Source: UBA1930 sp044348985 (lineage in GTDB: Bacteria > Bacteroidota > Bacteroidia > Chitinophagales > Chitinophagaceae). Taken from it: a DNA stretch of 64,000 nt. The stretch spans positions 28,749 through 92,748 of the forward strand of contig JBIKRV010000014.1 of the NCBI GenBank assembly GCA_044348985.1, given 5' to 3'. The notes under the pieces are model-generated. The model was not told where the DNA came from and did no database searches. It saw only the letters and a program-made list of their open reading frames with translations. The first letter of the stretch is position 1; the number at the start of each line of letters is the position of its first letter. Of this stretch, positions 32,756 to 41,087 are shown one piece after another. The position numbers and the translations under genes are program-made.

Positions 32756-33454
32756 CTACTGTCCATAATAACCATCCGGTCCATGCTTTCTTTCCCAGTG
32801 TTTTCTTTTCAGTGACTCTTTTAATCTTGGAGCATTGGGATTTATTTGCAACGTAATCGATGTTGTTTTTGCAATAAACTCTAATACAGCACTGTTGTGA
32901 ACAGCTTTGTGTGCATTTTTGCCCCAAGTAAAAGGTGCATGATTGCTCACTAAAACCATTTCCACTTCTTTATAATCAAGGCCTCTTTCTTTGAAACAAT
33001 TGAGTATTTGAAACCCAGTTTCATACTCGTAGTTTCCTTTAATCATTGCATCATTCATAGGTGGTGCACAAGGAATATCAACAGTATTATAATCAGCATG
33101 AGTAGTACCAAAAATGGGAATATCCAACTGGCTTTGAGCCCATGCAGTTGCATAAATAGAATGTGTATGCACAACACCACCAATACTATCCCAGTACTTG
33201 TATAAAACTGCATGTGTTTTAGTATCCGAAGAAGGACGAAGTGAACCTTCTACAACATTGCCATCGAAATCTACAATCACCATTTTTACAGGTGTTAAAT
33301 CTTCGTAAGCAACGCCACTTGGTTTAATGGCAAAAACGCCTTGACTTCTGTCTACGGCACTTACATTACCAAAAGTGAATAGCACCAAGTTTAACTTAGG
33401 TAGTTCCATATTGGCATGGTATGCCTCTTCTTGAATGTGTTGATATTTACTCAT
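32756..33454 (-). CDS. araD: L-ribulose-5-phosphate 4-epimerase
   Basis: This 232-residue class II aldolase-fold enzyme converts L-ribulose-5-phosphate to D-xylulose-5-phosphate, feeding the pentose phosphate pathway. Motifs include FGNVSAVDR near residue 28, KPSGVAYEDL near residue 45, the zinc-binding HTHSIYATAWAQ near residue 97 and SNHAPFTWG near residue 170. The length equals E. coli AraD (231). The araB stop is 37 nt upstream, so the two are co-transcribed. Confidence 0.96.
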   Translation of the reverse strand: MSKYQHIQEEAYHANMELPKLNLVLFTFGNVSAVDRSQGVFAIKPSGVAYEDLTPVKMVIVDFDGNVVEGSLRPSSDTKTHAVLYKYWDSIGGVVHTHSIYATAWAQSQLDIPIFGTTHADYNTVDIPCAPPMNDAMIKGNYEYETGFQILNCFKERGLDYKEVEMVLVSNHAPFTWGKNAHKAVHNSAVLEFIAKTTSITLQINPNAPRLKESLKRKHWERKHGPDGYYGQ

Positions 33455-33491
33455 GTTACTACCCCTGAAGGGATTTTGTTTTCTGTAATTA

Positions 33492-35129
33492 TTAATTTTG
33501 CTCTACAAAGTTTCCCAATGCTTTGTATTGCTGATAACGTTTTGCATAGTAATCAACATTGGCATTGTTGGGATGATATTCTGCATCAAAGCCTTGTCCC
33601 ATTGCTTGCATGGCATCTTCCACTTTTGTGAAAATACCAGCAGCAGTTGCAGCAAACATCGCCGCACCCAATGCACAGGTTTGTTCACTTTTATGAATAC
33701 GAATTGGCATTTTCATAATATCGGCCATTACCTGCATAATATAAGGCGATTTTTTAGCAACGCCTCCTAATCCAATTAATCCTTTCACAGGAATGCCTTG
33801 CTCTACAAACCTTTCTACAATGGCTTTTGCACCAAAACAAGTAGCTTCCACCAATGCCTTAAACATTCGTGGTGCATCAGTTCCTAAACTCAATCCAGTA
33901 AAAGCACCTTTCAATAGCTGATTGGCATCGGGTGTACGTCGTCCATTTAACCAATCAACTGCCAATTCATCTTTTAAACTCAATGACAATTGTGCAGCTT
34001 GCTTAGAAAGCTCAACAATTATTTTATCAGAAATTTGATTTTTTAGATGTTCATCTTCGAGTAAATCCAAACTCCAACCCAATACATTTTTCAGCCAGGC
34101 ATACGCATCGCCAAAAGCTGATTGCCCGGCTTCCATTCCAATCATATTTGGAATGATAGAACCATTTACCTGACCACAAATTCCTTTCACTAAAGTATTT
34201 CCAACTTCATCCACTGGAGCAACCAACATATCGCAAGTAGAAGTGCCCATTACTTTACTTAAATAGTATGGTTCTATTTGGCCACCAACAGCACCCATGT
34301 GAGCATCAAAAGCTCCAACAGCAATTACAACATTGGTTGACAATCCTAATTTATTTGCCCATTCTGCCGAAAGTGTTCCTGCTGCTTTATCTGAAGTATA
34401 AGTTTCTTTAGGTAATTTATTGGTAAAGCCATCTAAAACAGGGTCTAAAGATTTAAAGAATTCATTAGGAGGATACCCATCAAAAGCTTCACTCCACAAG
34501 CCCTTATGCCCTGCACTGCAAACGCCACGTTTGATGTCTTTTACATTTTTTCCTCCAGTAAGTACAAAAGGAATCCAATCACAATGTTCCACCCAACTAG
34601 ATATACTATTACGTACACTTTCATCTTCACGCAAAACATGTAACAGCTTGGTCCAAAACCATTCACTGCTGTAAATACCACCTACAAATTGTAAATAGTT
34701 GGTAGCGAATTTTGTAGCATGTTCATTTATTTCTGCAGCTTCCTTTACACCTGTATGATCTTTCCATAATACAAACATCGCATTTGGATTTTCAGCAAAC
34801 TTCGGTAATAATGCCAATGGCGTTCCTGTTGCATCTACAGCAACAGGTGTTGAACCTGTTGTATCTACGGCAATACCTTTTACATTGGCTGCAACGGTTG
34901 CTCCGGCTTTTTGTAAGCAGTCTTTAATGGTGTATTCTAAGCCATCTAGATAATCCAATGGATGTTGTCGAAATTGATTGGTTACTGCGTTGCAGTACAT
35001 TTGTTTTTTCCAACGGGGATAATAAAAAACGGAAGAAGAAATTTCACTGCCATTTGAGGCATCTGCAATGATGGATCGAACTGAATCTGTTCCATAATCC
35101 ACCCCTATTACATAAAATTTGTGTTCCAT
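33492..35129 (-). CDS. araB: Ribulokinase
   Basis: This 545-residue FGGY-family kinase phosphorylates L-ribulose. The ATP-site start GVDYGTDSVRSIIADAS near residue 8 and the sugar-binding and second phosphate regions (AVGAFDAHMGAVGG, GLIGLGGVAKKSPY near residue 445) are present. The order araB-araD-araA on the minus strand, followed by a transporter and the NUDIX regulator, matches known Bacteroidota arabinose loci. The promoter should be in the 319 nt upstream. Confidence 0.95.
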   Translation of the reverse strand: MEHKFYVIGVDYGTDSVRSIIADASNGSEISSSVFYYPRWKKQMYCNAVTNQFRQHPLDYLDGLEYTIKDCLQKAGATVAANVKGIAVDTTGSTPVAVDATGTPLALLPKFAENPNAMFVLWKDHTGVKEAAEINEHATKFATNYLQFVGGIYSSEWFWTKLLHVLREDESVRNSISSWVEHCDWIPFVLTGGKNVKDIKRGVCSAGHKGLWSEAFDGYPPNEFFKSLDPVLDGFTNKLPKETYTSDKAAGTLSAEWANKLGLSTNVVIAVGAFDAHMGAVGGQIEPYYLSKVMGTSTCDMLVAPVDEVGNTLVKGICGQVNGSIIPNMIGMEAGQSAFGDAYAWLKNVLGWSLDLLEDEHLKNQISDKIIVELSKQAAQLSLSLKDELAVDWLNGRRTPDANQLLKGAFTGLSLGTDAPRMFKALVEATCFGAKAIVERFVEQGIPVKGLIGLGGVAKKSPYIMQVMADIMKMPIRIHKSEQTCALGAAMFAATAAGIFTKVEDAMQAMGQGFDAEYHPNNANVDYYAKRYQQYKALGNFVEQN

Positions 35130-35448
35130 AATGTATCAGCAAACCGTTGCTTGCGAAAGCAATGTACACAACTTTTTAAAATAAGTGTAATTCTTACGTT
35201 TATTTTTTTTCAGAAAGTTGAATAAAATGCTTGAACTGATTTTTTTGTATAAAGGCTTACTGCTATTTTAGTAATAATGTACAGAGTTACTGTTGTTGTA
35301 AAAAGCATGATAAATTAAACATGATTCTGCAGTACAAATCTTATTTTAGCTTGGTCAATGGCCGTTAAACAAGCAAGTGATGCTTCGGTTATGTTCAATT
35401 CAGATAGCACTACTGCTGAATATTTAATTTACTGCTCATAAAAAAATT
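35130..35448. other. Divergent promoter region of araB and the DUF1572 gene
   Basis: There is no gene. Near 35188 an imperfect palindrome (AAGTGTAATTCTTACGTTT) lies about 60 nt upstream of araB and could be a regulator site for the NUDIX protein. The right part is AT-rich without a clear consensus promoter. Confidence 0.45.
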
Positions 35449-35991
35449 ATGCAAACTACTTTTTTAGAAGACACTATTAAACGATTTGAATATTATAAAA
35501 CCTTAGGTGACAGTACTTTTGCTCAATTAGACGAAAGCGATTTCTTTTTTCAGCCCAATGAAGCAAGCAATAGTATAGCTATAATTATTCAACATTTGTA
35601 TGGCAATATGTTGAGCAGATGGACCAATTTTTTAACAGAAGATGGTGAAAAAGATTGGCGTAAACGTGATGGTGAATTTGAAGTAATGGAATGCAGCAAA
35701 GAAGATTTGATTTCTTTTTGGAACGATGGCTGGAAATGCTTGTTAGACACATTAAAAAGCTTGCAGCCCGAGGATTTAAGCAAAACAATTTACATCCGCA
35801 CGGAACCTTTAATTGTTTATGATGCCATACTCAGACAATTGGCACACTATCCTTATCATGTTGGACAAATAGTATATATTGGAAGAATGCTTAAAAATAA
35901 AGAGTGGCAAAGTTTAAGTATCCCAAAAGGAGGAAGTAATAGTTTTAATGATATAATGCAACAAAAACATGGTAATCATTCCAGCAATTAA
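35449..35991 (+). CDS. DUF1572 / DinB-superfamily protein
   Basis: This 180-residue four-helix-bundle protein of the DinB/YfiT superfamily resembles DUF1572. Histidines in IIIQHLYGNM near residue 48 and LAHYPYHVGQIVYIGR near residue 135 are placed like the metal ligands of the family. The function is not known; relatives are thiol-dependent metalloenzymes or stress-induced proteins. The next gene starts 38 nt downstream in the same direction. No signal peptide is visible. Confidence 0.7.
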   Translation: MQTTFLEDTIKRFEYYKTLGDSTFAQLDESDFFFQPNEASNSIAIIIQHLYGNMLSRWTNFLTEDGEKDWRKRDGEFEVMECSKEDLISFWNDGWKCLLDTLKSLQPEDLSKTIYIRTEPLIVYDAILRQLAHYPYHVGQIVYIGRMLKNKEWQSLSIPKGGSNSFNDIMQQKHGNHSSN

Positions 35992-36029
35992 ACGAACTTT
36001 ACCTGCATAAAGATTTTTTAAACATCACC

Positions 36030-37064
36030 ATGTTTCATCTTGCTGACAATCCTGGTCGTTGTACTATTAACAATAAGAAAGAATATTTATTCTTCTCAGG
36101 CTATGGTTATTTGGGTGTTCAGCATGATGTACAGTTTAAGCAATTGGTAAAATACGGCATTGAAAAATGTGGGTGGTTATTTCCATCGTCAAGAATATCA
36201 AATACACAATCAGCCATTTTCGAACAGTTTGAAACTTTACTTTCATCACTAACAAACACGGCAAAAACAGTTAGTTTTTCTTCAGGCTATAATGCAGGAA
36301 CAGTTGCGTCAAGCTTATTCAAAGGTCATCCAACAAGTGTTTGCCCAGAAGCTCATCCTGCTGTTAACAAAATTCATCAACAAAATCTAAGTTTCGACAA
36401 ATGGGCAGAAAACACATTGCACAGCATTCACAAAAATAAATTTGACAAAACACCCGTACTAATTGCGGATTCTGTAAATCCATTAACTGGAGAAATAAAC
36501 GATTTTGATTTTTTGAAATTTATTGAAAAGCCTGTGATTGTTATAATAGATGATTCGCATGGCATTGGCTTATTGGGTAATAAAGGAGAAGGCATTAGCA
36601 GCATTTTACCTAGAAAAGACAATATAGAATATGTGTTAACCTACTCATTGTCTAAAGCATTTAGTATAAATGGAGGTGCAATAAGCTGCAGCAATATTAA
36701 TACGGCCAATTTAATTCAAACTTTGCCCGAATACACTGCATCAACAGCACTTGCACCAGCATTGGCTTATGCATTTATTAACGGGCAAGCTATCTATAAA
36801 TTAAAGAGAGAACAACTCTTGCATAATATCAGTTTTCTTAAAAATTTGCTTAAAGAAAACGACCATATTTACAATGATAATCGACTACCTGTTTTTCTAC
36901 TTCCTGAACATTTAGATGAAGATTATTTTGCCAATCAACAAATCATTATTTCGTCATTTGCTTACCCCAATCCGCAAGGTAAAAAAATTAATCGAGCAGT
37001 TGTAAATGCCTTACATACTGAGAAAGATTTAAGCTCTTTAGCAAAAGCCATTTTGCAACAATAA
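36030..37064 (+). CDS. PLP-dependent aminotransferase class I/II, BioF-like (alpha-oxoamine synthase fold)
   Basis: This 344-residue protein resembles 8-amino-7-oxononanoate synthase: FSGYGYLGV near residue 23, SGYNAGTVASSLF near residue 89, DDSHGIGLLGNKGEG near residue 173 and the PLP lysine in YSLSKAF near residue 209. It is shorter than BioF (about 385) because the N- and C-terminal parts are trimmed. No other biotin genes are nearby, so it may make another alpha-oxoamine or serve as a lone BioF. It probably forms a two-gene unit with the DUF1572 gene and ends at a strong terminator. Confidence 0.75.
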   Translation: MFHLADNPGRCTINNKKEYLFFSGYGYLGVQHDVQFKQLVKYGIEKCGWLFPSSRISNTQSAIFEQFETLLSSLTNTAKTVSFSSGYNAGTVASSLFKGHPTSVCPEAHPAVNKIHQQNLSFDKWAENTLHSIHKNKFDKTPVLIADSVNPLTGEINDFDFLKFIEKPVIVIIDDSHGIGLLGNKGEGISSILPRKDNIEYVLTYSLSKAFSINGGAISCSNINTANLIQTLPEYTASTALAPALAYAFINGQAIYKLKREQLLHNISFLKNLLKENDHIYNDNRLPVFLLPEHLDEDYFANQQIIISSFAYPNPQGKKINRAVVNALHTEKDLSSLAKAILQQ

Positions 37065-37098
37065 AAAAGTCTGCATCAAAATTGATGCAGACTTTTTT
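37063..37098. terminator. Strong bidirectional terminator
   Basis: AAAAAAGTCTGCATCAA and TTGATGCAGACTTTTTT form a 17-bp perfect inverted repeat with almost no loop, immediately after the BioF-like stop. It can serve both that gene and the convergent dapD. Confidence 0.9.
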
Positions 37099-37100
37099 AT

Positions 37101-37167
37101 TGTCATTCCGAGGAACGAGGAATCTCATATTTAAATAGCAGATGTCTCCTAACGTCGACATGACATT
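37101..37167. repeat. GTCATTCCGAGGAACGAGG-type palindromic repeat
   Basis: TGTCATTCCGAGGAACGAGG begins the element and GTCGACATGACA closes it, giving a 67-nt imperfect palindrome. I recall this repeat class as common between genes of Bacteroidota and related bacteria. It lies between convergent genes. Confidence 0.65.
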
Positions 37168-37170
37168 ATT

Positions 37171-37986
37171 CTACACACTCACATTAAAATCCCTCAACGC
37201 ATCATTCAAACTTGTCTTCAAATCTGTACTAGGCTTACGTTTACCAATAATTAATGCACAACCAACACCAAATTCACCAGCAGGAAATTTTTTGTTGTAA
37301 CTACCAGGAATTACCACACTTCTTGCAGGTACACGACCTTTCATTTCAATAGGTGTATCTCCACTTACGTCAATAATTTTTGTTGATTGAGTTAACACAA
37401 CATTTGCTCCCAACACAGCTTCTTTCTCAACAATTACACCTTCTACAACAATACAACGGCTGCCAATAAAACAACCATCTTCAATAATTACAGGACTTGC
37501 CTGCAATGGTTCTAATACGCCACCAATTCCAACACCACCACTCAAATGAACACCTTTACCTATTTGAGCACAACTACCCACAGTTGCCCATGTATCAACC
37601 ATTGTGCCTTCATCTACAAATGCACCAATATTTACATAACTTGGCATTAATACAACATTTTTTGCCAAGTATGCACCATAACGTGCAACTGCATGAGGTA
37701 CTGCACGTACACCCAACGATGCATAATTTTTCTTCAACAACATTTTATCGTAAAACTCAAATGGAGCAACATCCCATGTTTGCATTTGCTGAATACCGAA
37801 GTACATTAAAATGGCTTGTTTAACCCACTCATTCACCTGCCATTGTCCTTCAGCAATTGGCGATGCAGTTCTTAAACGACCTTTGTCCACTTCTTCAATC
37901 ACTGCACGTACAGCATTGCTATATTTGGCATCTTTTAATAATTCACGATTTGCCCAGGCTTCTAATATTAATTGCTGTAATTCCAT
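37171..37986 (-). CDS. dapD: 2,3,4,5-tetrahydropyridine-2,6-dicarboxylate N-succinyltransferase
   Basis: This 271-residue enzyme transfers succinyl (or acetyl) to tetrahydrodipicolinate in lysine and diaminopimelate synthesis. The left-handed beta-helix is visible as hexapeptide turns between residues 105 and 220 (VNIGAFVDEGTMVDTWATVG, HLSGGVGIGGVLEP, VIIEDGCFIGSRC). The length matches DapD of Bacteroidota. It stands alone between a convergent gene and a 314-nt gap; dapA lies 15 kb away. A TACTTTCG word about 20 nt before the ATG may be its -7 element. Confidence 0.95.
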   Translation of the reverse strand: MELQQLILEAWANRELLKDAKYSNAVRAVIEEVDKGRLRTASPIAEGQWQVNEWVKQAILMYFGIQQMQTWDVAPFEFYDKMLLKKNYASLGVRAVPHAVARYGAYLAKNVVLMPSYVNIGAFVDEGTMVDTWATVGSCAQIGKGVHLSGGVGIGGVLEPLQASPVIIEDGCFIGSRCIVVEGVIVEKEAVLGANVVLTQSTKIIDVSGDTPIEMKGRVPARSVVIPGSYNKKFPAGEFGVGCALIIGKRKPSTDLKTSLNDALRDFNVSV

Positions 37987-38091
37987 TTTTTTAAATTTTG
38001 GCGAAAGTAAGTATTTGAATCTTTTTGTTTTTTATTTTTTATGCTACCAGCAGTAGAATAAGCATTGGGCTTCTCCCGATAATTATCGGGA

Positions 38092-38126
38092 GGCGTTGTT
38101 GAAAATCCTGCTGACCAGCAGGGCAC
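38092..38126 (-). repeat. Intergenic repeat family, copy 5 (hairpin module)
   Basis: On the minus strand it reads GTGCCCTGCTGGTCAGCAGG then ATTTTCAACAACGCC, matching the hairpin module and the start of the core in the copy at 52826-52879. The rest of the core (ACTGAAGC) is missing, so this copy is truncated. Confidence 0.65.
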
Positions 38127-38232
38127 CATTCAGGGTTCATAACACTATTCAACTAAACCCACCCCATTAAAAATACGCTATAATTCATGTTTTCATTCAC
38201 CCCTCCCAAGAGGGGGAAGAATCATACAGCAA

Positions 38233-38300
38233 CCTTTTCAACACTTTCAACTTCTTTAACTTTTTCAACCCATTCAACTTCTTCAACTCTTCAACTTCAA
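38233..38300. repeat. TTCAAC tract abutting the permease stop codon
   Basis: About ten degenerate TTCAAC/TTTAAC units spaced by 3-5 pyrimidine-rich bases run up to the minus-strand stop at 38301-38303. In mRNA this gives GUUGAA repeats directly after UGA, as also seen at the stop at 13982. Confidence 0.65.
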
Positions 38301-39071
38301 TCACCTCTTCACAAACACATCATACCCAAAACGAATCAATGTTCCAACAACAACCAATAAGAAAAATATTCTTATAAATTGATTGCCTTTACTAATAGCA
38401 AGTTTAGCTCCTATTGCACCACCCAATGCATTACACAATGCCATAGGAATAGCAATACTCCAAATAATAGAACCATTAATTAAAAAGAAAACAATGGAAC
38501 CCATATTGGTTGAAAGGTTCACCATTTTAGCATTTGCCGATGCATGTAAAAAATCGAAACCCAATAATGTAATAAATGCCATCACTAAAAAACTTCCTGC
38601 ACCAGGGCCAATAAATCCATCATAAAAGCCAATACCAATGGCAATAAGCATTGCGTAAGTAAATTGCTTTTTTACTGAATGATCTTTATCAGAATGCTGA
38701 CCAAAATTTTTCTTTGAATAAGTGTATATAGCAACACCACATAAAACCACTAACAAAACTGGCTTCATGAAATCGTTGTGTACTTTAGATAAAACAAAGG
38801 AACCTGTAAACGACAAACAAAAAGCCAATACCATCATTGAGCCCAAAAGTTTCCAATTCATGTCCACTTTTTTCAGGTACTGACGAGCAGCAAAAAAAGT
38901 TCCACTAAATGCAGGAATTTTTAAAGAACCAATTACAGTTGCTACTGGTAAATTGGGTAATAATATTAATCCTGCTGGTGTTTGAATTAATCCACCTCCA
39001 CCAACAATGGCATCTACAAAACCTGCAGAAAATGCAGCAATACAAAGTAGAATAATAGTAGTGGTTTCCAT
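38301..39071 (-). CDS. TauE/SafE-family sulfite or organo-anion permease
   Basis: This 256-residue inner-membrane protein has about eight helices in two similar halves. FSAGFVDAIVGGGGLIQTPAG near residue 15 and GFYDGFIGPGAGSFL near residue 147 are the paired glycine-rich signatures of the TauE/SafE (DUF81) family. Members export sulfite, sulfoacetate or other small anions; the substrate is unknown here and the neighbours do not reveal it. A TTCAAC tract begins right at its stop codon. Confidence 0.87.
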   Translation of the reverse strand: METTTIILLCIAAFSAGFVDAIVGGGGLIQTPAGLILLPNLPVATVIGSLKIPAFSGTFFAARQYLKKVDMNWKLLGSMMVLAFCLSFTGSFVLSKVHNDFMKPVLLVVLCGVAIYTYSKKNFGQHSDKDHSVKKQFTYAMLIAIGIGFYDGFIGPGAGSFLVMAFITLLGFDFLHASANAKMVNLSTNMGSIVFFLINGSIIWSIAIPMALCNALGGAIGAKLAISKGNQFIRIFFLLVVVGTLIRFGYDVFVKR

Positions 39072-39100
39072 GTATAAATTACGTGTTCAATAATGTTATG

Positions 39101-39149
39101 CAGTTGAAGAGTGCGACGCCACTGAAGCTAAATAGTAGTACTAAAGCTC
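39101..39149 (+). repeat. Intergenic repeat family, copy 6 (short form)
   Basis: CAGTTGAAGA is followed by GTGCGACGCCACTGAAGC and TAAATAGTAGTACTAAAGC. It is the best match to copy 1 and, compared with the copy at 52826, lacks the 27-nt hairpin module: only CG stands between GAGTG and ACGCC. Confidence 0.75.
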
Positions 39150-39176
39150 AGTACATAAATTATTATTGAGGAAAAA

Positions 39177-40472
39177 TTAGTGAGCAAAATCCATTTCATA
39201 ATCGCCTTTGATTCTTTCCATTGGTGGATTAAAATAACCAAATTTCACTTCTGGAAATTCTTCATGAATTAAATCTTGCAACTGTTTTACACCCATCATT
39301 TCACCTGTTTCAGTAACTCCTATTTGTCCTAAATACCAATCGGGGTCAATATTAAAATTACGCCACTGAATCATGCACAATCCAGTTTCTTTAATTAATT
39401 TTCTCAATGCTTCATATTCTTCTTCACAATCGGTCATGCCTGGAAAAACAAAGTAATTAATACTCGTCCATGCACCCATACTTTTTGCCACTTTCAAACT
39501 TTCGATAATATCTTCGAACTGATAATTATTTGGACGATAATACTTGGTATAAATTTCTTTACGTGCCGAGTTGGTACTTACACGAATACTATTTAAACCT
39601 GCTTCACACATGGCTTTCACAGCTTTAGGCATAGAGCCATTGGTATTGATGTTGATACTTCCCCTGTTGGTGTGTTTGCGAATTTCTTTGATCGCTTCAC
39701 ATAAGGTTTCCCACATGAGTAAAGGCTCTCCTTCACAACCCTGACCAAAACTAATAATTGGGTAAGGTGCATTCATTAAATGTGGCACGGTAAACTCTAC
39801 AATTTCTTCGGCAGTAGGTTTAAAAGTTAAACGGTCTTGTGGCGAAGTAATCTCTTCTTCAATAGGTTGAAAAGAAACGCAACCAATACAATTGGCATTG
39901 CAGGCAGGTGATGCAGGTACAGGACATTCCCATCTTCCTAAAGCAAAATTTCTTGCTGCTGGGCAACTGTAAGTATTGCAACAAGTATCCATTAAATGTT
40001 TTACCAAACGGTTGTGTGGAAAGGCTTCTAACAAATTTTCGGAGCCTGTCTTAATTTTATCATCATCGTAACCAGCACACTCCTGACGGATGTCTCTTTC
40101 TATTCTTACAGCAGTTACATACGTTTTATCGTCGAACCACCCTGCTGCTGTATAACAAAATAAAGGCAATGTTGGAGCTTCTGGCAAAGCTTCATAAGCC
40201 GCTAAAAATAAACTGGTATGTGCTGGAGGAATGAATGCAGCAACGGCCCAACCTTTTTCACATAAACGCATGTCGCCTGTGTTCACATCAATGCCAATTC
40301 CTCTTCTGCCTAGCAATTCATACAAGTTTCCTCCATCTGGTAATTCAATCCATTCATCCACAGGCACTTCAAATGCATCCCAACCTGCACGTCCTACAAC
40401 ATACAAAGAAGTGTCTTCAAAAATATTTCCATTGCCATCTGAATACAAAACGTATGGTGAATGTTTAAGCAT
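39177..40472 (-). CDS. Radical SAM protein
   Basis: This 431-residue enzyme carries the cluster motif CNANCIGC (CxxxCxxC) near residue 196, preceded by CPVPASPA and followed by GEPLLMWETL near residue 255. About 185 residues come before the motif, with FSDG-like and Cys-containing segments (CCNTYSCPAARNFALG), which may bind an accessory cluster or substrate. It is not one of the well-known biosynthetic radical SAM enzymes I can name. It starts 44 nt after a small membrane-protein gene on the same strand. The reaction is unknown. Confidence 0.82.
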   Translation of the reverse strand: MLKHSPYVLYSDGNGNIFEDTSLYVVGRAGWDAFEVPVDEWIELPDGGNLYELLGRRGIGIDVNTGDMRLCEKGWAVAAFIPPAHTSLFLAAYEALPEAPTLPLFCYTAAGWFDDKTYVTAVRIERDIRQECAGYDDDKIKTGSENLLEAFPHNRLVKHLMDTCCNTYSCPAARNFALGRWECPVPASPACNANCIGCVSFQPIEEEITSPQDRLTFKPTAEEIVEFTVPHLMNAPYPIISFGQGCEGEPLLMWETLCEAIKEIRKHTNRGSININTNGSMPKAVKAMCEAGLNSIRVSTNSARKEIYTKYYRPNNYQFEDIIESLKVAKSMGAWTSINYFVFPGMTDCEEEYEALRKLIKETGLCMIQWRNFNIDPDWYLGQIGVTETGEMMGVKQLQDLIHEEFPEVKFGYFNPPMERIKGDYEMDFAH

Positions 40473-40515
40473 AAAATTTTTGTGAATGGTGAATGAAGAA
40501 TAGTTAAATGGTTAA

Positions 40516-41055
40516 CTATATATTTTTTAGACAATGCTGGCAAAATTCGTTAAATTCCTGTTCTTGTTGAGGATTAATTTCTGAAGAAATATTTACCTGT
40601 AATAGTTTATTGGTTTTAAAGTCGAGGGTTAATAGTCCATCTTTTAATACAACATTCTGTAAATCGATCCATTGATATGTTTTAAAAAAAAAATTAGAAA
40701 TTTTAATTTGCTGTTCTGAAATGAAAAATGTTTTATGCCTGGCACTATTTTCTGCCAAATAAGATAAAGCAGTCATAATTAAAGCCAACCAAAAATAACC
40801 AGTCAATATCCATGCTATATTCACCAGTGCAATTCCTAAAAAATGAATAGTCCAACCGGCAGATTTTTTCTTCGATGCATCTATAATAGATAAAAGGAGG
40901 ATGCTTAATGAAATGACAGCAAATATAACCCGATGATTAGTTTGATAATAGAAGTATAAAAAGACTAACCCATTTAAGAACAATAATGCTGTAGCCAATA
41001 AACGAATACTTTTTTGCTGGGTGTTAAATACAATAAATATAAAGTTGTTTTGCAT
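40516..41055 (-). CDS. Hypothetical membrane protein
   Basis: I do not recognise this 179-residue protein. Four hydrophobic segments are visible in the first 100 residues (two around 17-55, two around 70-100), followed by a soluble C-terminal domain with FFKTYQWIDLQNVVLKDGLLTLDFKTNK, which resembles PH-like (bPH) domains of small membrane proteins. It lies 32 nt downstream of the ureohydrolase gene and 43 nt upstream of the radical SAM gene, all on the minus strand. Confidence 0.6.
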   Translation of the reverse strand: MQNNFIFIVFNTQQKSIRLLATALLFLNGLVFLYFYYQTNHRVIFAVISLSILLLSIIDASKKKSAGWTIHFLGIALVNIAWILTGYFWLALIMTALSYLAENSARHKTFFISEQQIKISNFFFKTYQWIDLQNVVLKDGLLTLDFKTNKLLQVNISSEINPQQEQEFNEFCQHCLKNI

Positions 41056-41087
41056 GAATTGTTCTAAATTATTGCAGGATACTTTGC

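Larger units (their letters stand above)
37987..38300. other. Repeat-filled gap between dapD and the permease gene
   Basis: There is no gene. It contains a CTCCCGATAATTATCGGGAG hairpin (38072-38091), a minus-strand partial copy of the dispersed repeat (38092-38126), a CCCCTCCCAAGAGGGGG hairpin near 38198, and a TTCAAC tract (38233-38300) up to the permease stop. Confidence 0.6.

Noticed and set aside
38233..38300. Possible CRISPR or tandem-repeat array in the TTCAAC tract
   Set aside because: Units are 6 bp and degenerate, spacing is irregular and no spacers or cas genes are present.
40231..40485. Two plus-strand frames opposite the start of the radical SAM gene
   Set aside because: They are antisense to a gene with a clear cluster motif, with no promoter or family.
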